From: DAOVRD01 sp964521715
GTDB taxonomy: Bacteria; Planctomycetota; Brocadiia; SM23-32
DNA length: 64,000 bases
NCBI GenBank assembly: GCA_964521715.1
Contig: CAZFSS010000005.1
Coordinates: 62,001 to 126,000 of the forward strand
Reading direction: 5' to 3'
Positions 41,305-51,600 of the stretch are shown here, piece after piece. Below the pieces are notes generated by a model, which saw nothing but the letters and a program-made list of their open reading frames with translations, did not search any database and was not told the DNA's origin. The position numbers and the translations under genes are program-made. The stretch's first letter is position 1. Each line of letters starts with the position of its first letter.

Positions 41305-42187
41305 ACAAGGTTGCAGCCGCTATCGGGCCCGAGCTGCGCAAGAGCGTGAGCATCTTGGCGCGGTTGCCCGGGCGGCAGGGCGCCCAGAACGTCACCAGCA
41401 TCCCCGTGGCGCCGTGGCGCAGCAGGGCCTCGCGCCAGCCGCGCACCTGGTCCGGGTCCCTGCCCGGGGCGCCCCACACCTCGAACCCTTTGCGTCGCAG
41501 CCGCCGTATCTCGTCCTCCAGCACCGTGCGGTAGTTCCAGATGACCTGGATCACGTCGTTCGGTATCTTGCCCTCAGCGGCACGGGACTTCTCGGCGTGA
41601 ACCTGGCCGCCGGGATAGGTCTGCGCGTCCTTCCACATGACGGCGCGCAGCCCGCGCTTCTTCAGCCCCTCGGCCAGCGTGCAGATGGCGGCCGCATACT
41701 GCGCGTGAGAGCGCCAGTGGTCCTCGTCCATGCCGATGTGGAAGAAGCGCTCCGGCTCGCAGACGCCGATCAGCTCGTCGATCAGCTCAAAGCCGAGCCG
41801 CCAGTACTCCTGGCTGTCGAACAGCCGATGATACGGCCTGAACCAGTGATTGTGCTGGTGCAGGCCGCTCTGGGCGAAGTTGAGCTTCGGCACGATCTCG
41901 AGGCCGCGCTTGCGGGCGCGCGCCACCAGCTTCCTGAGCTGCGCCATCGGGACCGTGTACTTGCGCGCCAGTTCGGGATGCGACTTGTACTTGACGCCGT
42001 CGGCGCAGTCGATCACCAGCAGGTTCATCTCCGACTCGGCCATCGTGTCTACGACCTGAAGCGCGACGTCCAGGTCGATCGGCTTCTCCCGGGCCTTGCG
42101 CTCGCACCAGACCGGATCGTAGTGCGTCATGTGCAGCAGGAACCCGCGGATCGGGACCCCTTTGCCGGCCATTGCCGCTCCCTTCAT
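41303..42187 (-). CDS. GH20-like TIM-barrel glycosidase
   Basis: 294 residues, no signal peptide. The barrel resembles the GH20 catalytic domain: RGLEIVPKLNFAQSGLHQHN and a catalytic-type Asp-Glu pair near 154-155 in FHIGMDEDHW. It matches the corresponding VHVGMDEVFD of the secreted enzyme at 35745-37505, but is half the length and lacks the C-terminal sandwich. It may act on N-acetylated amino sugars inside the cell. The ATG overlaps the UroD-like stop by ATGA. Assignment to GH20 is by this motif only. Confidence 0.65.
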   Translation of the reverse strand: MKGAAMAGKGVPIRGFLLHMTHYDPVWCERKAREKPIDLDVALQVVDTMAESEMNLLVIDCADGVKYKSHPELARKYTVPMAQLRKLVARARKRGLEIVPKLNFAQSGLHQHNHWFRPYHRLFDSQEYWRLGFELIDELIGVCEPERFFHIGMDEDHWRSHAQYAAAICTLAEGLKKRGLRAVMWKDAQTYPGGQVHAEKSRAAEGKIPNDVIQVIWNYRTVLEDEIRRLRRKGFEVWGAPGRDPDQVRGWREALLRHGATGMLVTFWAPCRPGNRAKMLTLLRSSGPIAAATL

Positions 42188-43146
42188 CCTTCTGCCAGGT
42201 ATTGCTTGACCCGCAATACGTTATCCGGTGGCGTCTCGTAAGGCAAGGCGCCGGTGCCGAGACAGACGTTCTCGCGTCCGGCGGTCAGGTCAAGGATCCT
42301 GTCCACCTCGGCGCGGATCTCCGCCCACGTTCCGCGCGCCGTCACCTCGGGCGCCATGTTGACGCGGACCCTCACCTCCGTCCGATCCCAGATGGCGTCC
42401 ATGAACGCCCGCTGGTCGGTCTCGGCCGGACAGATCACGTATCCCGTGCCGGTCTCGAGGATGGCGTCCAGGATCGGCGTCGTGTCGCCGCCGATGATGC
42501 AGGGGACCGGGTGTCCCACCACCTCGGCGGTGCGGGCCATGATGGCCTTCAGCGCGGGAAGCTCGACCTCGCGGAACTGCCGGGGCGAGAGCAGCGGAGG
42601 CGCCGCCGCGGACTCGAAGAACGCGATGTCCAGCCCCCGCCCGCGGACTTCCTCGCAGAACCGGACCTGCCCCTCAACGAGGTGGCCCAGGGCCGCAGCC
42701 GTCTCGGCCGGCTCCTGAAGCGCCGCACAGAGCAGCGCCTCCGCCCCCATCAGGCTGATGGCTATCGAGAAGGGGCCGCTGAGCGGGATGCGCACGTCGG
42801 CCTCCGGGAACTCGCGCGCAAGCCGCGCCCCGACCTCAATCACCATGGGAATCCGCCCGGCCCCGGCGGGATCGAGCGGCTCGAGCTCCGCAAGCTGCGA
42901 TAGGGACGCGCACACGTGACGGCTGATGGCCGGGATGCCGGTCCCGCTCGGCCGGTCCACCGGCGCGCCGTAGGCCTCGGCCTCCAGGTTGTAGATGTCT
43001 ATGCCGACGACCACGGGGGAATGCGCGTAGAGGCGGTAGGCCTCCGCGTGTCCGCGGAACATCAGCTCGGCGTCCCGCGACACGTCCCACGGGCTGCGGC
43101 CGATCAGGCGCGCCGCGTGCTCGTAGACCGACGGAGCGAAGTCCAT
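42184..43146 (-). CDS. Uroporphyrinogen-decarboxylase-like (MtaA/CmuA-type) protein
   Basis: 320 residues with the UroD barrel pattern: PVVVGIDIYNLEAEAYGA, FPEADVRIPLSGPFSIAISL, CIIGGDTTPILDAI, and a C-terminal VCLGTGALPYETPPDNV. The family includes true heme enzymes and methyltransferases such as MtaA and CmuA. In planctomycetes many UroD-like genes sit in sugar loci with no known role, and this context (lyase, beta-helix, GH20-like) argues against heme synthesis. Start placed at ATG 43146 (MDFAPSV). A second UroD-like gene is at 53477-54568. Confidence 0.8.
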   Translation of the reverse strand: MDFAPSVYEHAARLIGRSPWDVSRDAELMFRGHAEAYRLYAHSPVVVGIDIYNLEAEAYGAPVDRPSGTGIPAISRHVCASLSQLAELEPLDPAGAGRIPMVIEVGARLAREFPEADVRIPLSGPFSIAISLMGAEALLCAALQEPAETAAALGHLVEGQVRFCEEVRGRGLDIAFFESAAAPPLLSPRQFREVELPALKAIMARTAEVVGHPVPCIIGGDTTPILDAILETGTGYVICPAETDQRAFMDAIWDRTEVRVRVNMAPEVTARGTWAEIRAEVDRILDLTAGRENVCLGTGALPYETPPDNVLRVKQYLAEG

Positions 43147-43216
43147 TTTCCGTCGTGCGGGTCCCGGCACTTCAGTCTTCCTCAAGCTTGTCGGGGGCCA
43201 GCCCCGCCGCCTCCCC

Positions 43217-45298
43217 CTATCCTGGGGGCGGGATCGGGACCGGCTGCGCTGAGTACGGATGTATCTCACGCGTCACCGGCCAGGACGCCCGCAGCTCGTC
43301 TTCGTAGAGGCCGATCTCCTCGAACGGTATCCGCTTGAAGCCGATGCGATAGGCGGGGGAATCGTCCCGGAGCTGGAAGTTCATGTGTTCGGCGTCGACG
43401 AACAGGGGATCGACGTCCTGCAGGTTGTCGGCGATGGTCAGGTAGGGGCGCGCCTTCTCCTCGATGTCGTCCCACGTGCCGCCCCAGCGGACGTTGCGGG
43501 CGATGACGTTGCCCTTCGGCGCCTTCGGCTCGTCTTCGAGGATGTTGACCAGGCTCGGATAGCGGGTGCTCCAGGGCGGCTGCCTGTAGGGCACGGCGCG
43601 CAGCCGTTCCTGCAACGTCCCGTCCTCCTCGGCGTGGTAGCTCATCCATCCCATGGTCCTGGCGTCCACGTGCAGGGCCGGCACGCAGTCCACGAAGATG
43701 TTGTTCTCGTAGGTGTTGTCGCGTCCGCCGCCGATGTAGGCCGCCTTCGTGACCTGGTAGAAGACGTTGCCGAAGATGGTGATGCCGCTGGCGGCGTCGT
43801 CCAGATAGATGCCGTTGGCAGCGTAGCGGCCCGGGGCGTGCACGTGGTGGAAGAAGTTGTGGCGGATGACCGTGCCGCGGGCCGTCCAGTCGCGCCCCAT
43901 GTAGAACGCGCCGACGTCCCCGGTCTCGTAGCAGACGCTGTGGATCTCGTTGAACTCGATCAAGTGGTCGTTGCCGCTCAGCAGGATGCCGCAGTGCGGG
44001 CCGTGGTGCAGCAGGTTGTGCGAGATGCGGTTGCCCACGCCGTCCACCTGGACGGCCGGCCGATACGTCCGGCACGTGCGACCAAAGTGGTGAATGTGGC
44101 AGTTCTCGACGTAGTGGCCCGCCGGGGTGAGGGTCTTGCGGTCCCCGCCCTCCATCGTCACGCCGCCCTCGCCCGTCTCGTAGATGTCGCACCCAATGAC
44201 GCCGTTCGCGGTCCCGCCCGAGATGGAAACACCGTGGCCGCCGGTGTTGCGGATGATGCAGCCGGCGATGACGTTCTGCGAGCCCCCTTGGACTTCAACG
44301 GCCGTGTCGCGGCAGGCCTCCAGAGTCAAGCCGCGGATCGTGACGTGAGAGGCGTCCTTCAGCGAGACGAGGCCGGGCGCCAGCGAGACGACGGCGTCGC
44401 CCTCCCCCGGAGCATCCGGCGGCCAGAAGTAGAGGATGCCCGATCGGCGGTCCAGGTACCATTCGCCGGGCTCGTCCAGCTCCTCCAGGACGTTCAGGAA
44501 GTAGAAGCGCTGACCCTCCCGGTAGCCGTACGCGCCGTGCGGCGGGGCCGTGGTGACGACGCCCTTCTGGGCGTCGATCGAGGCCACGCGCTCGTAGGTG
44601 TCGGCCCAGTCCTCATACCAATAGCCGTGGACCCAGACGTCGGCGTCCTGCTGCCAGCGGGCCGGGCGGTCGGCTTCGTAGGCGAACATGCCGCCGTCCT
44701 TGCCGGCGGGCACGCCCGTGATGGGCAGGAAGCCCTCGTTCGGCCACCGCGCCAGCGTCATCGGCCGGCCCCTGAAGAACAGCTCCAGGGCGGCCGGCTG
44801 TCTCGGCCACGCGTACCCTCGCCGCTTCAGCTCGCCCAGGTCCGCAATGCCCTGCGCTCGCAGGTCGGCCTGCATCACCTGATCCCTGGCGGCCGGGGCG
44901 AGCCGTTGCAGCACGGCTTCGTCGCTGACGCGCCGGAAGCCTGAGACGGGCCTGCCGCCGACAAGCCGCGCCTCCTCGCCCGGCCATACGCGCCAGACGA
45001 CGGGCGCCTGCGCCGTGCCGGAGTCCTCCCCGGTCACTTCAAACGCGGCGTCGCGCCAGTAGACGCCGCCCCGGATCCAGACCGTGGCGCCGCCCGATGG
45101 CAGCGGGGCCGCCACCTTCAGCGCCCGAATGGCGTCCCGCGCCCGTTCGAGCGTGGCGAACGGCGCCGACTCCGTCCCTGCGGCGGCGTCGCTGCCGCCC
45201 GGAGCCACGGAGAACGCCACTCCTTCGGGCGAATCACCCGCGAAGGCGCAGTTCGCAGCAATTGCCATACACGCCAGCGTCATGACGGTGGGCCTCAT
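43217..45298 (-). CDS. Secreted right-handed parallel beta-helix protein (polysaccharide-lyase-like)
   Basis: 693 residues with a signal peptide (LACMAIAANCAFA). It opens with the typical start of this fold, FSVAPGGSDAAAGTESAPFA then TLERARDAIR. A DUF1565/pectate-lyase-like beta-helix follows with ladder repeats such as HVTIRGLTLEACRDTAVEVQ, NVIAGCIIRNTGGHGVSISG and NRISHNLLHHGPHCGILLSG. The helix probably binds or cleaves a polysaccharide outside the cytoplasm. It follows the sialic-acid-lyase-like gene after 24 bases. Substrate unknown. Confidence 0.82.
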   Translation of the reverse strand: MRPTVMTLACMAIAANCAFAGDSPEGVAFSVAPGGSDAAAGTESAPFATLERARDAIRALKVAAPLPSGGATVWIRGGVYWRDAAFEVTGEDSGTAQAPVVWRVWPGEEARLVGGRPVSGFRRVSDEAVLQRLAPAARDQVMQADLRAQGIADLGELKRRGYAWPRQPAALELFFRGRPMTLARWPNEGFLPITGVPAGKDGGMFAYEADRPARWQQDADVWVHGYWYEDWADTYERVASIDAQKGVVTTAPPHGAYGYREGQRFYFLNVLEELDEPGEWYLDRRSGILYFWPPDAPGEGDAVVSLAPGLVSLKDASHVTIRGLTLEACRDTAVEVQGGSQNVIAGCIIRNTGGHGVSISGGTANGVIGCDIYETGEGGVTMEGGDRKTLTPAGHYVENCHIHHFGRTCRTYRPAVQVDGVGNRISHNLLHHGPHCGILLSGNDHLIEFNEIHSVCYETGDVGAFYMGRDWTARGTVIRHNFFHHVHAPGRYAANGIYLDDAASGITIFGNVFYQVTKAAYIGGGRDNTYENNIFVDCVPALHVDARTMGWMSYHAEEDGTLQERLRAVPYRQPPWSTRYPSLVNILEDEPKAPKGNVIARNVRWGGTWDDIEEKARPYLTIADNLQDVDPLFVDAEHMNFQLRDDSPAYRIGFKRIPFEEIGLYEDELRASWPVTREIHPYSAQPVPIPPPG

Positions 45299-45322
45299 GT
45301 GTTCACATCCCCGATTGCGGAA

Positions 45323-46240
45323 TCAGACCCGGCAGCAGAAATCGAAAAAGCCGACGGCGTCCAGCTCGGCGCGCAATGCCTCGCACTCCGCCTCGTCCAG
45401 CCGGCGCAGCGGCAGGCGGGGCGGGCCGCAGTCCATGCCGATCATCTTCATGATGGGTTTGACGGCCGCCAGGCCGCCATGCCTGTACAGAACGGCCACC
45501 ATCTCCCTGGCCCGCGACTGGTCCTCCTGGGCGGCGGCCATGTCGCCTCTGCGGTAAGCGTCCACGATCCGCAGGTAGGCCGGAGCGGCGAAGTTGTAGG
45601 TCGTGCCGATGGCGCCCCGCGCTCCCAGCGCCAGGGCCGACAGCAGTATCTCGTCCCGCCCGAACAGCATGTCGAGCCGGCCGTCCTCCAGAATCAGGCA
45701 GCGGCCGTAGTCCATCAGGTTCTCGTAGGTGAACTTGCAGCCGGCCAGCGTCGGGATCCGGTCCGCAGCGGCCTGCATGAAATCGGCGACCGGGATGGCG
45801 ACGTTCGTCATGGCCGGCATGTGGTAATAGTAGAAGGGCAGTTCGGGCGCCGCCGCCGCCACCTCCGCGCAGAACGCGACCAGCTCCTCCACCCGGTCGG
45901 GCCTGAAGAAGCTCGGCGCTATGGCCGCTATGCCGTAGGCCCCGATCTGCTGGGCGTGCGCGGCGAGCTCCTTGCTGTCCTGCAAGCAATTGCATCCCAC
46001 GTGGACGATGACGACGAACTCGCCTTGAGCAAGGGCGCACCAGCGCTCCGCAACGTGGCGTCGCTCCTGCACGGTCAGCGACATGCTCTCGCCCGTCGTG
46101 CCGCAGACGAACGCTCCGCGCACGCCGTTGGCCGCCAGCATTCCGAGCAGGCCTTGGATGGAGGCGAGCTCGAGGCTGGCGTCCTCTCGCATCGGCGTGG
46201 GCGGCGCGGCCAGCAGGCCTTCCAGATGTTGTGTCTTCAC
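45323..46240 (-). CDS. N-acetylneuraminate lyase-like aldolase (DHDPS/NAL family)
   Basis: 305 residues. The GTG start at 46240 is preceded by GGGAGGG, and the first residues (KTQHLEGLLAAPPTP) align with family starts. The class I aldolase features are all there: FVCGTTGESMSL, Tyr in PFYYYHMPAMTN (near 137-139), and the Schiff-base Lys near 169 in LAGCKFTYENLMDY. The YYYHMP wording is nearer to N-acetylneuraminate lyase than to DapA. It splits sialic acid or a related 2-keto-3-deoxy acid. First gene of the six-gene operon 46240 to 38772; a TATAAT -10-like box lies at 46274-46279. Confidence 0.82.
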   Translation of the reverse strand: MKTQHLEGLLAAPPTPMREDASLELASIQGLLGMLAANGVRGAFVCGTTGESMSLTVQERRHVAERWCALAQGEFVVIVHVGCNCLQDSKELAAHAQQIGAYGIAAIAPSFFRPDRVEELVAFCAEVAAAAPELPFYYYHMPAMTNVAIPVADFMQAAADRIPTLAGCKFTYENLMDYGRCLILEDGRLDMLFGRDEILLSALALGARGAIGTTYNFAAPAYLRIVDAYRRGDMAAAQEDQSRAREMVAVLYRHGGLAAVKPIMKMIGMDCGPPRLPLRRLDEAECEALRAELDAVGFFDFCCRV

Positions 46241-46336
46241 GGTTCCCTCCCTCAGGCGGCAGTCGCGCGGCGCATTATACGGGCCGCGCGGAGCCAACTC
46301 CATAGAACCCGCGGCCTGGCGGACTTGCCCGGAGGG

Positions 46337-46364
46337 TTGACTTGGCGCAGGCCGCCGCTATAAT
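46337..46364 (+). promoter_or_regulatory. Near-consensus sigma-70 promoter for the YIP1 gene
   Basis: TTGACT (46337-46342), a 16-base spacer and a perfect TATAAT (46359-46364), about 50 bases upstream of the YIP1-family start. The same intergenic region holds a minus-strand TATAAT (46274-46279) that may serve the lyase operon, so this is a divergent promoter region. Confidence 0.7.
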
Positions 46365-46412
46365 CCTGCCCTCAGGTGTAGCCTTGCTTCTCTCGCTCTC
46401 AAGGGGGCCGGC

Positions 46413-47138
46413 ATGACCGACGACAACTGGGACGAGTCGCCAGACGCTGACGACCGTGCGCCTTACCCTGGCCAGGGGCCTTACGAACCGGAGGAATCCT
46501 CGCTCCCCTGGCAGAACAGGGAGCGCTATCCTTCGCGGGTGGGCGCACTTTGGGAGACGTTTAGGCTGGTGCTGTTCGACCCGTCCAGGGCGTTCTCACG
46601 GATCAACGTGGAGGGCTCTCTGGCGGGATCGATGCTCTACGTCGTCATCCTCGGGTCCATAGGCGGCTACATCGGGCTGGCGTGGCAGCTTCTGGCGCGG
46701 GCCCTGGGACTGGCGTTCGGAGGCGCCGCCCAGGGGGAGGCAAACCTGATCGCGAGAGTCGGCGGCCTGGCCGTCTTCGCCGTCCTGGTCGCCGTGCTGA
46801 TGCCGGTGGCCATGCTCTTCGGCTCGCTCGTGAGCTCGGCGATCCTGCACGTTTGCCTCTTGGTCATTGGCGGCGCAAACCGTTCCTTTGAAGCCACTTA
46901 CGCCGTGGTGGCGTACTGCGCCGGGAGCACGTCGGTTCTTGCCATCATCCCGTTCTGCGGCGGCCTGATCTGCGCCATATGGAACATCGTGGTCGAGATC
47001 ATCGGCCTGAGGGAGGCGCACAAGACGACGACGGGCAGGGCGGCGCTGGCCGTCCTGGCGCCCGCGATAGTCTGCTGCGGCCTCTTCGTCGTGTTGTGGA
47101 TGGCAGTCGTTGCAGCCGCAGTTGCTGCGGTTCAGTAG
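46413..47138 (+). CDS. YIP1-family integral membrane protein
   Basis: 241 residues. A charged, Pro/Glu-rich N-terminal tail (about 45 residues) precedes a YIP1-type domain with FRLVLFDPSRAFSRINVEGS and five or so hydrophobic helices (SMLYVVILGSIGGYIGLAW, AVFAVLVAVLMPVAMLFG, LAVLAPAIVCCGLFVVLWM). The conserved AYCAGSTSVLAIIPFCG is typical of the family. Bacterial function is unknown. It is followed after 40 bases by a DUF2752 gene, a common partner in these lineages. Confidence 0.85.
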   Translation: MTDDNWDESPDADDRAPYPGQGPYEPEESSLPWQNRERYPSRVGALWETFRLVLFDPSRAFSRINVEGSLAGSMLYVVILGSIGGYIGLAWQLLARALGLAFGGAAQGEANLIARVGGLAVFAVLVAVLMPVAMLFGSLVSSAILHVCLLVIGGANRSFEATYAVVAYCAGSTSVLAIIPFCGGLICAIWNIVVEIIGLREAHKTTTGRAALAVLAPAIVCCGLFVVLWMAVVAAAVAAVQ

Positions 47139-47178
47139 GGGCGTTCCCAGGCCCGCCGGCCTCGATGCTGGGCGCGCG

Positions 47179-47595
47179 ATGAATCTCCGGTGGCAAGAGC
47201 CCGGAAGCGTTGACCACGAGCTGATCTGGGGCGGCATCGCGCTCGTGGGACTGGTCGTCCTCGCGCTCGTCCCGGTCAACGAGCTGATGGAAGGCGCGGG
47301 CTATCGCTGCCCGTTCCATGCTGTCACTGGCTTGCCGTGCCCGACGTGCCGCGGGACGCGTGCGCTGGCCGCGATGGGCTCCTTCGATCTCCGCAGGGGG
47401 TTCTCCCTCAACCCGCTCGTGGCCGCCGGCTGGTGCGGCGCCGTGCTCTTCGCGCCCTACGCGCTCTTCGTCTCGCTCTCCGGGCGCAAGCGGCTGAGGC
47501 CCTGCGGCGTCAGCCGGAGGCAGAGCCGGGCCTTCGCCCTCGTGCTCGTCTGCGTGGTGGTGGCCAACTGGGCCTACCTGTTGGCCCGCTGCTGA
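47179..47595 (+). CDS. DUF2752 membrane protein
   Basis: 138 residues with the DUF2752 signature CPFHAVTGLPCPTCRGTRAL and GFSLNPLVAAGW, plus two or three membrane helices (WGGIALVGLVVLALVPV, GWCGAVLFAPYALFVSL, AFALVLVCVVVANWAYLL). The three Cys residues in the signature could bind metal. Role unknown. Start chosen at ATG 47179 rather than an upstream start inside the YIP1 gene. Confidence 0.88.
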   Translation: MNLRWQEPGSVDHELIWGGIALVGLVVLALVPVNELMEGAGYRCPFHAVTGLPCPTCRGTRALAAMGSFDLRRGFSLNPLVAAGWCGAVLFAPYALFVSLSGRKRLRPCGVSRRQSRAFALVLVCVVVANWAYLLARC

Positions 47596-47616
47596 GCCTC
47601 GGCCACGTGCCGCCCG

Positions 47617-48627
47617 TCACTTGCCTTCGCCGCCCCTCGGCGTAAGCACCAGCCGCTCGATGGCTTTCGAGTGATCGTCCACGTAGAAGCGAAGCTCGGC
47701 GAGATCCTCGCGGCCGTCCTGCCATCGCCCCGCCTCCGCCTGGAGAAACCAGAAGTGGCGCAGCGCCGCCAGGTACGGGATCGCCGCCACCTCCACGGGC
47801 TCAAGCGGCAGACGGTTCTCGTAGCCGGACACGACGCGCGCGAACCGTTCCGCCGGCTCGGGCAGCCTCCAGGCGTCGACCGCGTAGTACCAGACGGCCA
47901 GGTCGTGGGCGCGCGGGCCGATGCCGCAGCTCTCGAAGTCCACCGCGACCAGGCGGTCGTCCGCCTGGATCAGGTTGCCGTCCCAGCAGTCGGCGTGGAT
48001 CGGCCCGTGGAGGTCCTTGCGCGCCAGCAGTTCGGCCAGGCGCTCGTCCGTCAGCCGAGCCGCTTCGCGCAGAAGGCACAGGACAGCCCGATCGTCCAGA
48101 GGCCAGTCCGCGGCCTGAGCGCAGGCCTCCGACGCCGAGACGGTGAAGTTCCACGCGGTCTGCGGCGCCGGCGGCGACCAGTCTGCGCCGATCGCGTGCA
48201 TCTTCGCCAGGAGCGCGCCGACTCTCGTCAGATACTCGTCGTCCCATTCTGACCCGTCGCGCGTCCGCCCGGCCACCCACTCCCGGCAGATCACGCGGTA
48301 GGTCTTGCCGGCCGCCGTGGCCTCCACGAACGGCAGGCCCTCCCGCGTCGCGCGCAGCCGGGGCGCCAGCCGCTGGCCGGCCAGCGCCGCCACGTACCCC
48401 GTCAGGTAGGACACATACGTCAGCGGGAACCACTCGCACTCGAACGCCTCCAGGAGCCATTCGCCCGCCCCGGCGCTCACCCGGAAGGACGGAGGGCGCA
48501 GGACTTCCGTGCGCATGGCGCGCCAGCTCCCCAGCTCCCCGAGGTCGAACGCCTCCGCGCAGACGCGCAGGGTCTCCTCCACGTCCCGGTCCACGTGCCA
48601 CGCTCCGTTGGGTAACGGCAGCGCCAC
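47617..48627 (-). CDS. Aminoglycoside/choline-kinase-like phosphotransferase
   Basis: 336 residues of the APH fold: LLEAFECEWFPLTYVSYLTG in the N-lobe, the catalytic loop GPIHADCWDGNLI (HxDxxxxN) near 210 and the metal-binding Asp in VAVDFESCGIGPRAHDLA. It phosphorylates a small alcohol or amine, such as an amino sugar, homoserine or choline; the identity cannot be told. GTG start 48627 is preceded by GGAGGTGG. It lies 39 bases downstream of the DUF4091 gene on the same strand, so it may phosphorylate a sugar released by that enzyme. Confidence 0.82.
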   Translation of the reverse strand: MALPLPNGAWHVDRDVEETLRVCAEAFDLGELGSWRAMRTEVLRPPSFRVSAGAGEWLLEAFECEWFPLTYVSYLTGYVAALAGQRLAPRLRATREGLPFVEATAAGKTYRVICREWVAGRTRDGSEWDDEYLTRVGALLAKMHAIGADWSPPAPQTAWNFTVSASEACAQAADWPLDDRAVLCLLREAARLTDERLAELLARKDLHGPIHADCWDGNLIQADDRLVAVDFESCGIGPRAHDLAVWYYAVDAWRLPEPAERFARVVSGYENRLPLEPVEVAAIPYLAALRHFWFLQAEAGRWQDGREDLAELRFYVDDHSKAIERLVLTPRGGEGK

Positions 48628-48666
48628 GACGCCACCTCCGTGCCATGCACCACGTTCGGCGACAGG

Positions 48667-51600
48667 CTACCCGGCCGCCAGCTCCTCGATGGCGCGCGCG
48701 ACGGCTTCGCGCACTTCGAGCACGGCGTCCGGCTCGGGCAGCATCTGCGTCGAGTAGCGGCCGCCGGCATTGGGAATCGTGACGAGCTCCGCAGCGCGTT
48801 TCAGCGCCGCTTCCGCGTTCGCCGTGTCCCGGCCGGCCGCCCGCGCCCGTTCGGCAAGCCCACGCAGCAGATAGAGGTACTCGTAGTCCTCCATGCCTTC
48901 CCGGGCCTGCTCCAGGCGCACGGAACTGACCGGGCCGTCGTGGCCGACGGGCGCGCCAGGATAGGCCAGGAAACCATCGCCGTTGGGATACCGCACCCAC
49001 TCGAACTCGCCCGGCTGGCCGCTCTGGCGGATGTAGCTGTGCCAACCGAACTCGTAGGGATCGTACGTCAGCCACGAGATCCCCCAGAACTCGTAGGCCT
49101 CAACGCCGTACTTGAAGCAGTAATGCGGCAGGAGCCGCTCGACGCCGCAGTAGGGCGTGTCCGTGCACATGTGCCCATCGGTCGTGAACCAGAGCCGGTC
49201 GCCGGCCGCGCGCAGCTCCGCCATCTTCTCGGGCGGCACCACGCCGTAGTGCCCGATGCCCCACACGTCGAGGTAACCGTCCCACTCGGGGATGTGGGGC
49301 CAGACGCTGCTGTAGATCGGGATGTCCGGGTCCACCTCGTGGATCATGTCGCAGAGCGCCTTCATCTGCTCGATGATGTGCGGCAGGCGGTACCAGGGCT
49401 CATCGGAGATGTAGAGGACGCACCTGTCGGCCCAGCCCTTCTCCTTCATGTGGTCCCAGTATGCCCTTAGGCACGCCTGGTAGGCCCGCTTGAACTCGGG
49501 CCTGAGCTTCGAGCGGTCCGCGCCCGCGAAGGGGCGCTCGCCCTCGTAGGGCTCTTCGCCGAACCTGGCCGACGGCGGGTGCCCCCATCCGAAGAGGTAG
49601 AACACGCCCGGCGTGTAGGTCACCGGCAGCTTCAGCTCGTCGAAGTAATAGTGCGCCGCCCGATCGTACTCGGTGAAATCCGCCGCGACCCGCCCGTTCT
49701 CGTAACGCAGGACCGGCTCGGGACGGATCCTGTCCGGGCAGACGCGGCGCTCGGCCATGAACCGCCAGAACTGGTCGCGCACTTGGTCATCGCTTTTGCC
49801 GGGCAGGCTCCAGCGTCCACCCAGGCGAAGATCGTAGAGCGCCGCCATGTGGTTCTCGTCCGGAAGCGCGAAGTCCCACACGCGCACCGTGAAGGGCACC
49901 TCCGCCAGCGTCCGCCCCCCACGAACGAACCGGACTCTTCCGGTGTAGTCCCCGGGGGGCGCCGTCTTCGGGACCTTCACAGTGACCCAGACGGGCTGCG
50001 TGCTGTCGGCCCGAAGGTCAAGATCGCTGCGGGGGAGAAGCGGGTCCGGCCACATGCCGGGCCAGCCGTCGCACGCGCCGGGCGCGGTCGGATACTTCCG
50101 GTGCCAGGAGGGACTCTGGGACTGGTAGTAGTTCGTCTTGTGGTCGATGGGGACGTAGCCCACCACGCCGACCTCCAGATCGGTGAGCCTCTCGCCTCTG
50201 GCGTTCGCCGGCGGCTCGACTTCTACGCGGACGCCTTCGAGCGGCCCGGCGCTGCGGACCGCAAGCTGGATGGGCTCGGCTTCGTTCCGCGCAGCCGACA
50301 TACGGGCCGCCGGCGCACCGCGCGGAGGCACGTCATCCTGGAAGACCTTGACGATGGCGTTGACGGGCCAGACGGCCAGCGTTCCTTCCGGCACGTCCGC
50401 GCGGCTCTCGAGCGGGCCGGGCGTCCCTTCGAGCGCCTCGGCCATCAGCACGCCGTCGTGCCACACCGTGCCCGTGGCCAGCATCGTCAGGTGAAGCTGG
50501 AAAACGGCGGCGTCCGGAGGCACGGTGAACGTGCCGGACATGAGCGTCCAGTCCGTCGTGCCACCGATCTCCGGGCCGGTGCTGGCGTACTTCTGGGTTT
50601 CGCAGAGCTCGCCTGCGGCGTTGCGATAATGCGCGTAGATCTGCACCTGGCCGTCGCGCACGTCCTCGCACTTCACCCAGGCAGAGTAGAGGTAGGTCCT
50701 GCCCGGCTCAACGGGCACGTCCTGGCGCCAGCCGATCCACGCCTTCTCGGCGCCATGCGGCACGCGCGTCCTGACGCAGCGCCTGCCGAACAGACCCGGG
50801 CTGTCAAGGCCCATGCTGGAGCCGGCGGGCCCGGCCCCCTCGGCGCTGCCCGCCCAGGCGTCCGGAAGGCCGTCGCCGAGCTCGAAGTCGGGATTCCGCG
50901 CCACGTTGCCGGGATGCCGCAGCAGCTCGGCATAATCGAGCGACTGTGCCTGCTTCACGCGCGGGTCGCTGGAGAAGTAGAGGTAGTACGTCTGCACGGT
51001 GCGGGCCGGCAGCCCGGCCGGGAAGATGAGGGCGGCGTCCCGCCGGTAGCACACCACCGGTTCGGACCCGCGCGCCACGCGCAGGGAAGCCTCGCTCACC
51101 TTCCCGCGCAGCCGGGACGAGATCGCCGAGAGGTCCACGTGGACGAGGGCGCGCTCGCGGGACTCGGCCGACGGGTTCATGACCGTCACGGGGCAACGAT
51201 AGTCCCAGTGCACGTCCTCGCGCGAGTCGTCGTCGTACCAATCCGCGCCGGCGCCCGTCTCGCGCAGCCCGAGCCGTTCCGGTTTCGCCGCCACGGCCAC
51301 GAGCTTCGAGGGGCTCCTGCATTCGAGCGTCACGTCGTCGAACCACGCCGTTCCCGTGCCGCGGAGCACGGTGCCGAGCGACGCCGTCGTCGCTTCGGCC
51401 GGAGCCGTGAACGTCGTCGAGACCTCCTTCCATCCGTACGTGCCGTCGCCCGCGTTCAACATGGGGTTGAGGAGCATGGGGCTCTCGCTGTTGCCCACGT
51501 GGACGTACCAGCCGGCGTAGCCTTTGACGCCTTCCGCCCTGACCCAGGCGCGGACCTCGTACTCCGCGCCGCCGATGACGTGGATGCCGGACTGGCGCGT

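Noticed and set aside
38592..41534. A 980-codon open frame on the plus strand opposite the propeller operon (and a similar 943-codon frame at 49579-52410).
   Set aside because: Both lie antisense to genes with clear domain structure; their translations are Arg/Asp/Val/Gly-rich without motifs. Long antisense frames are expected at this GC content.
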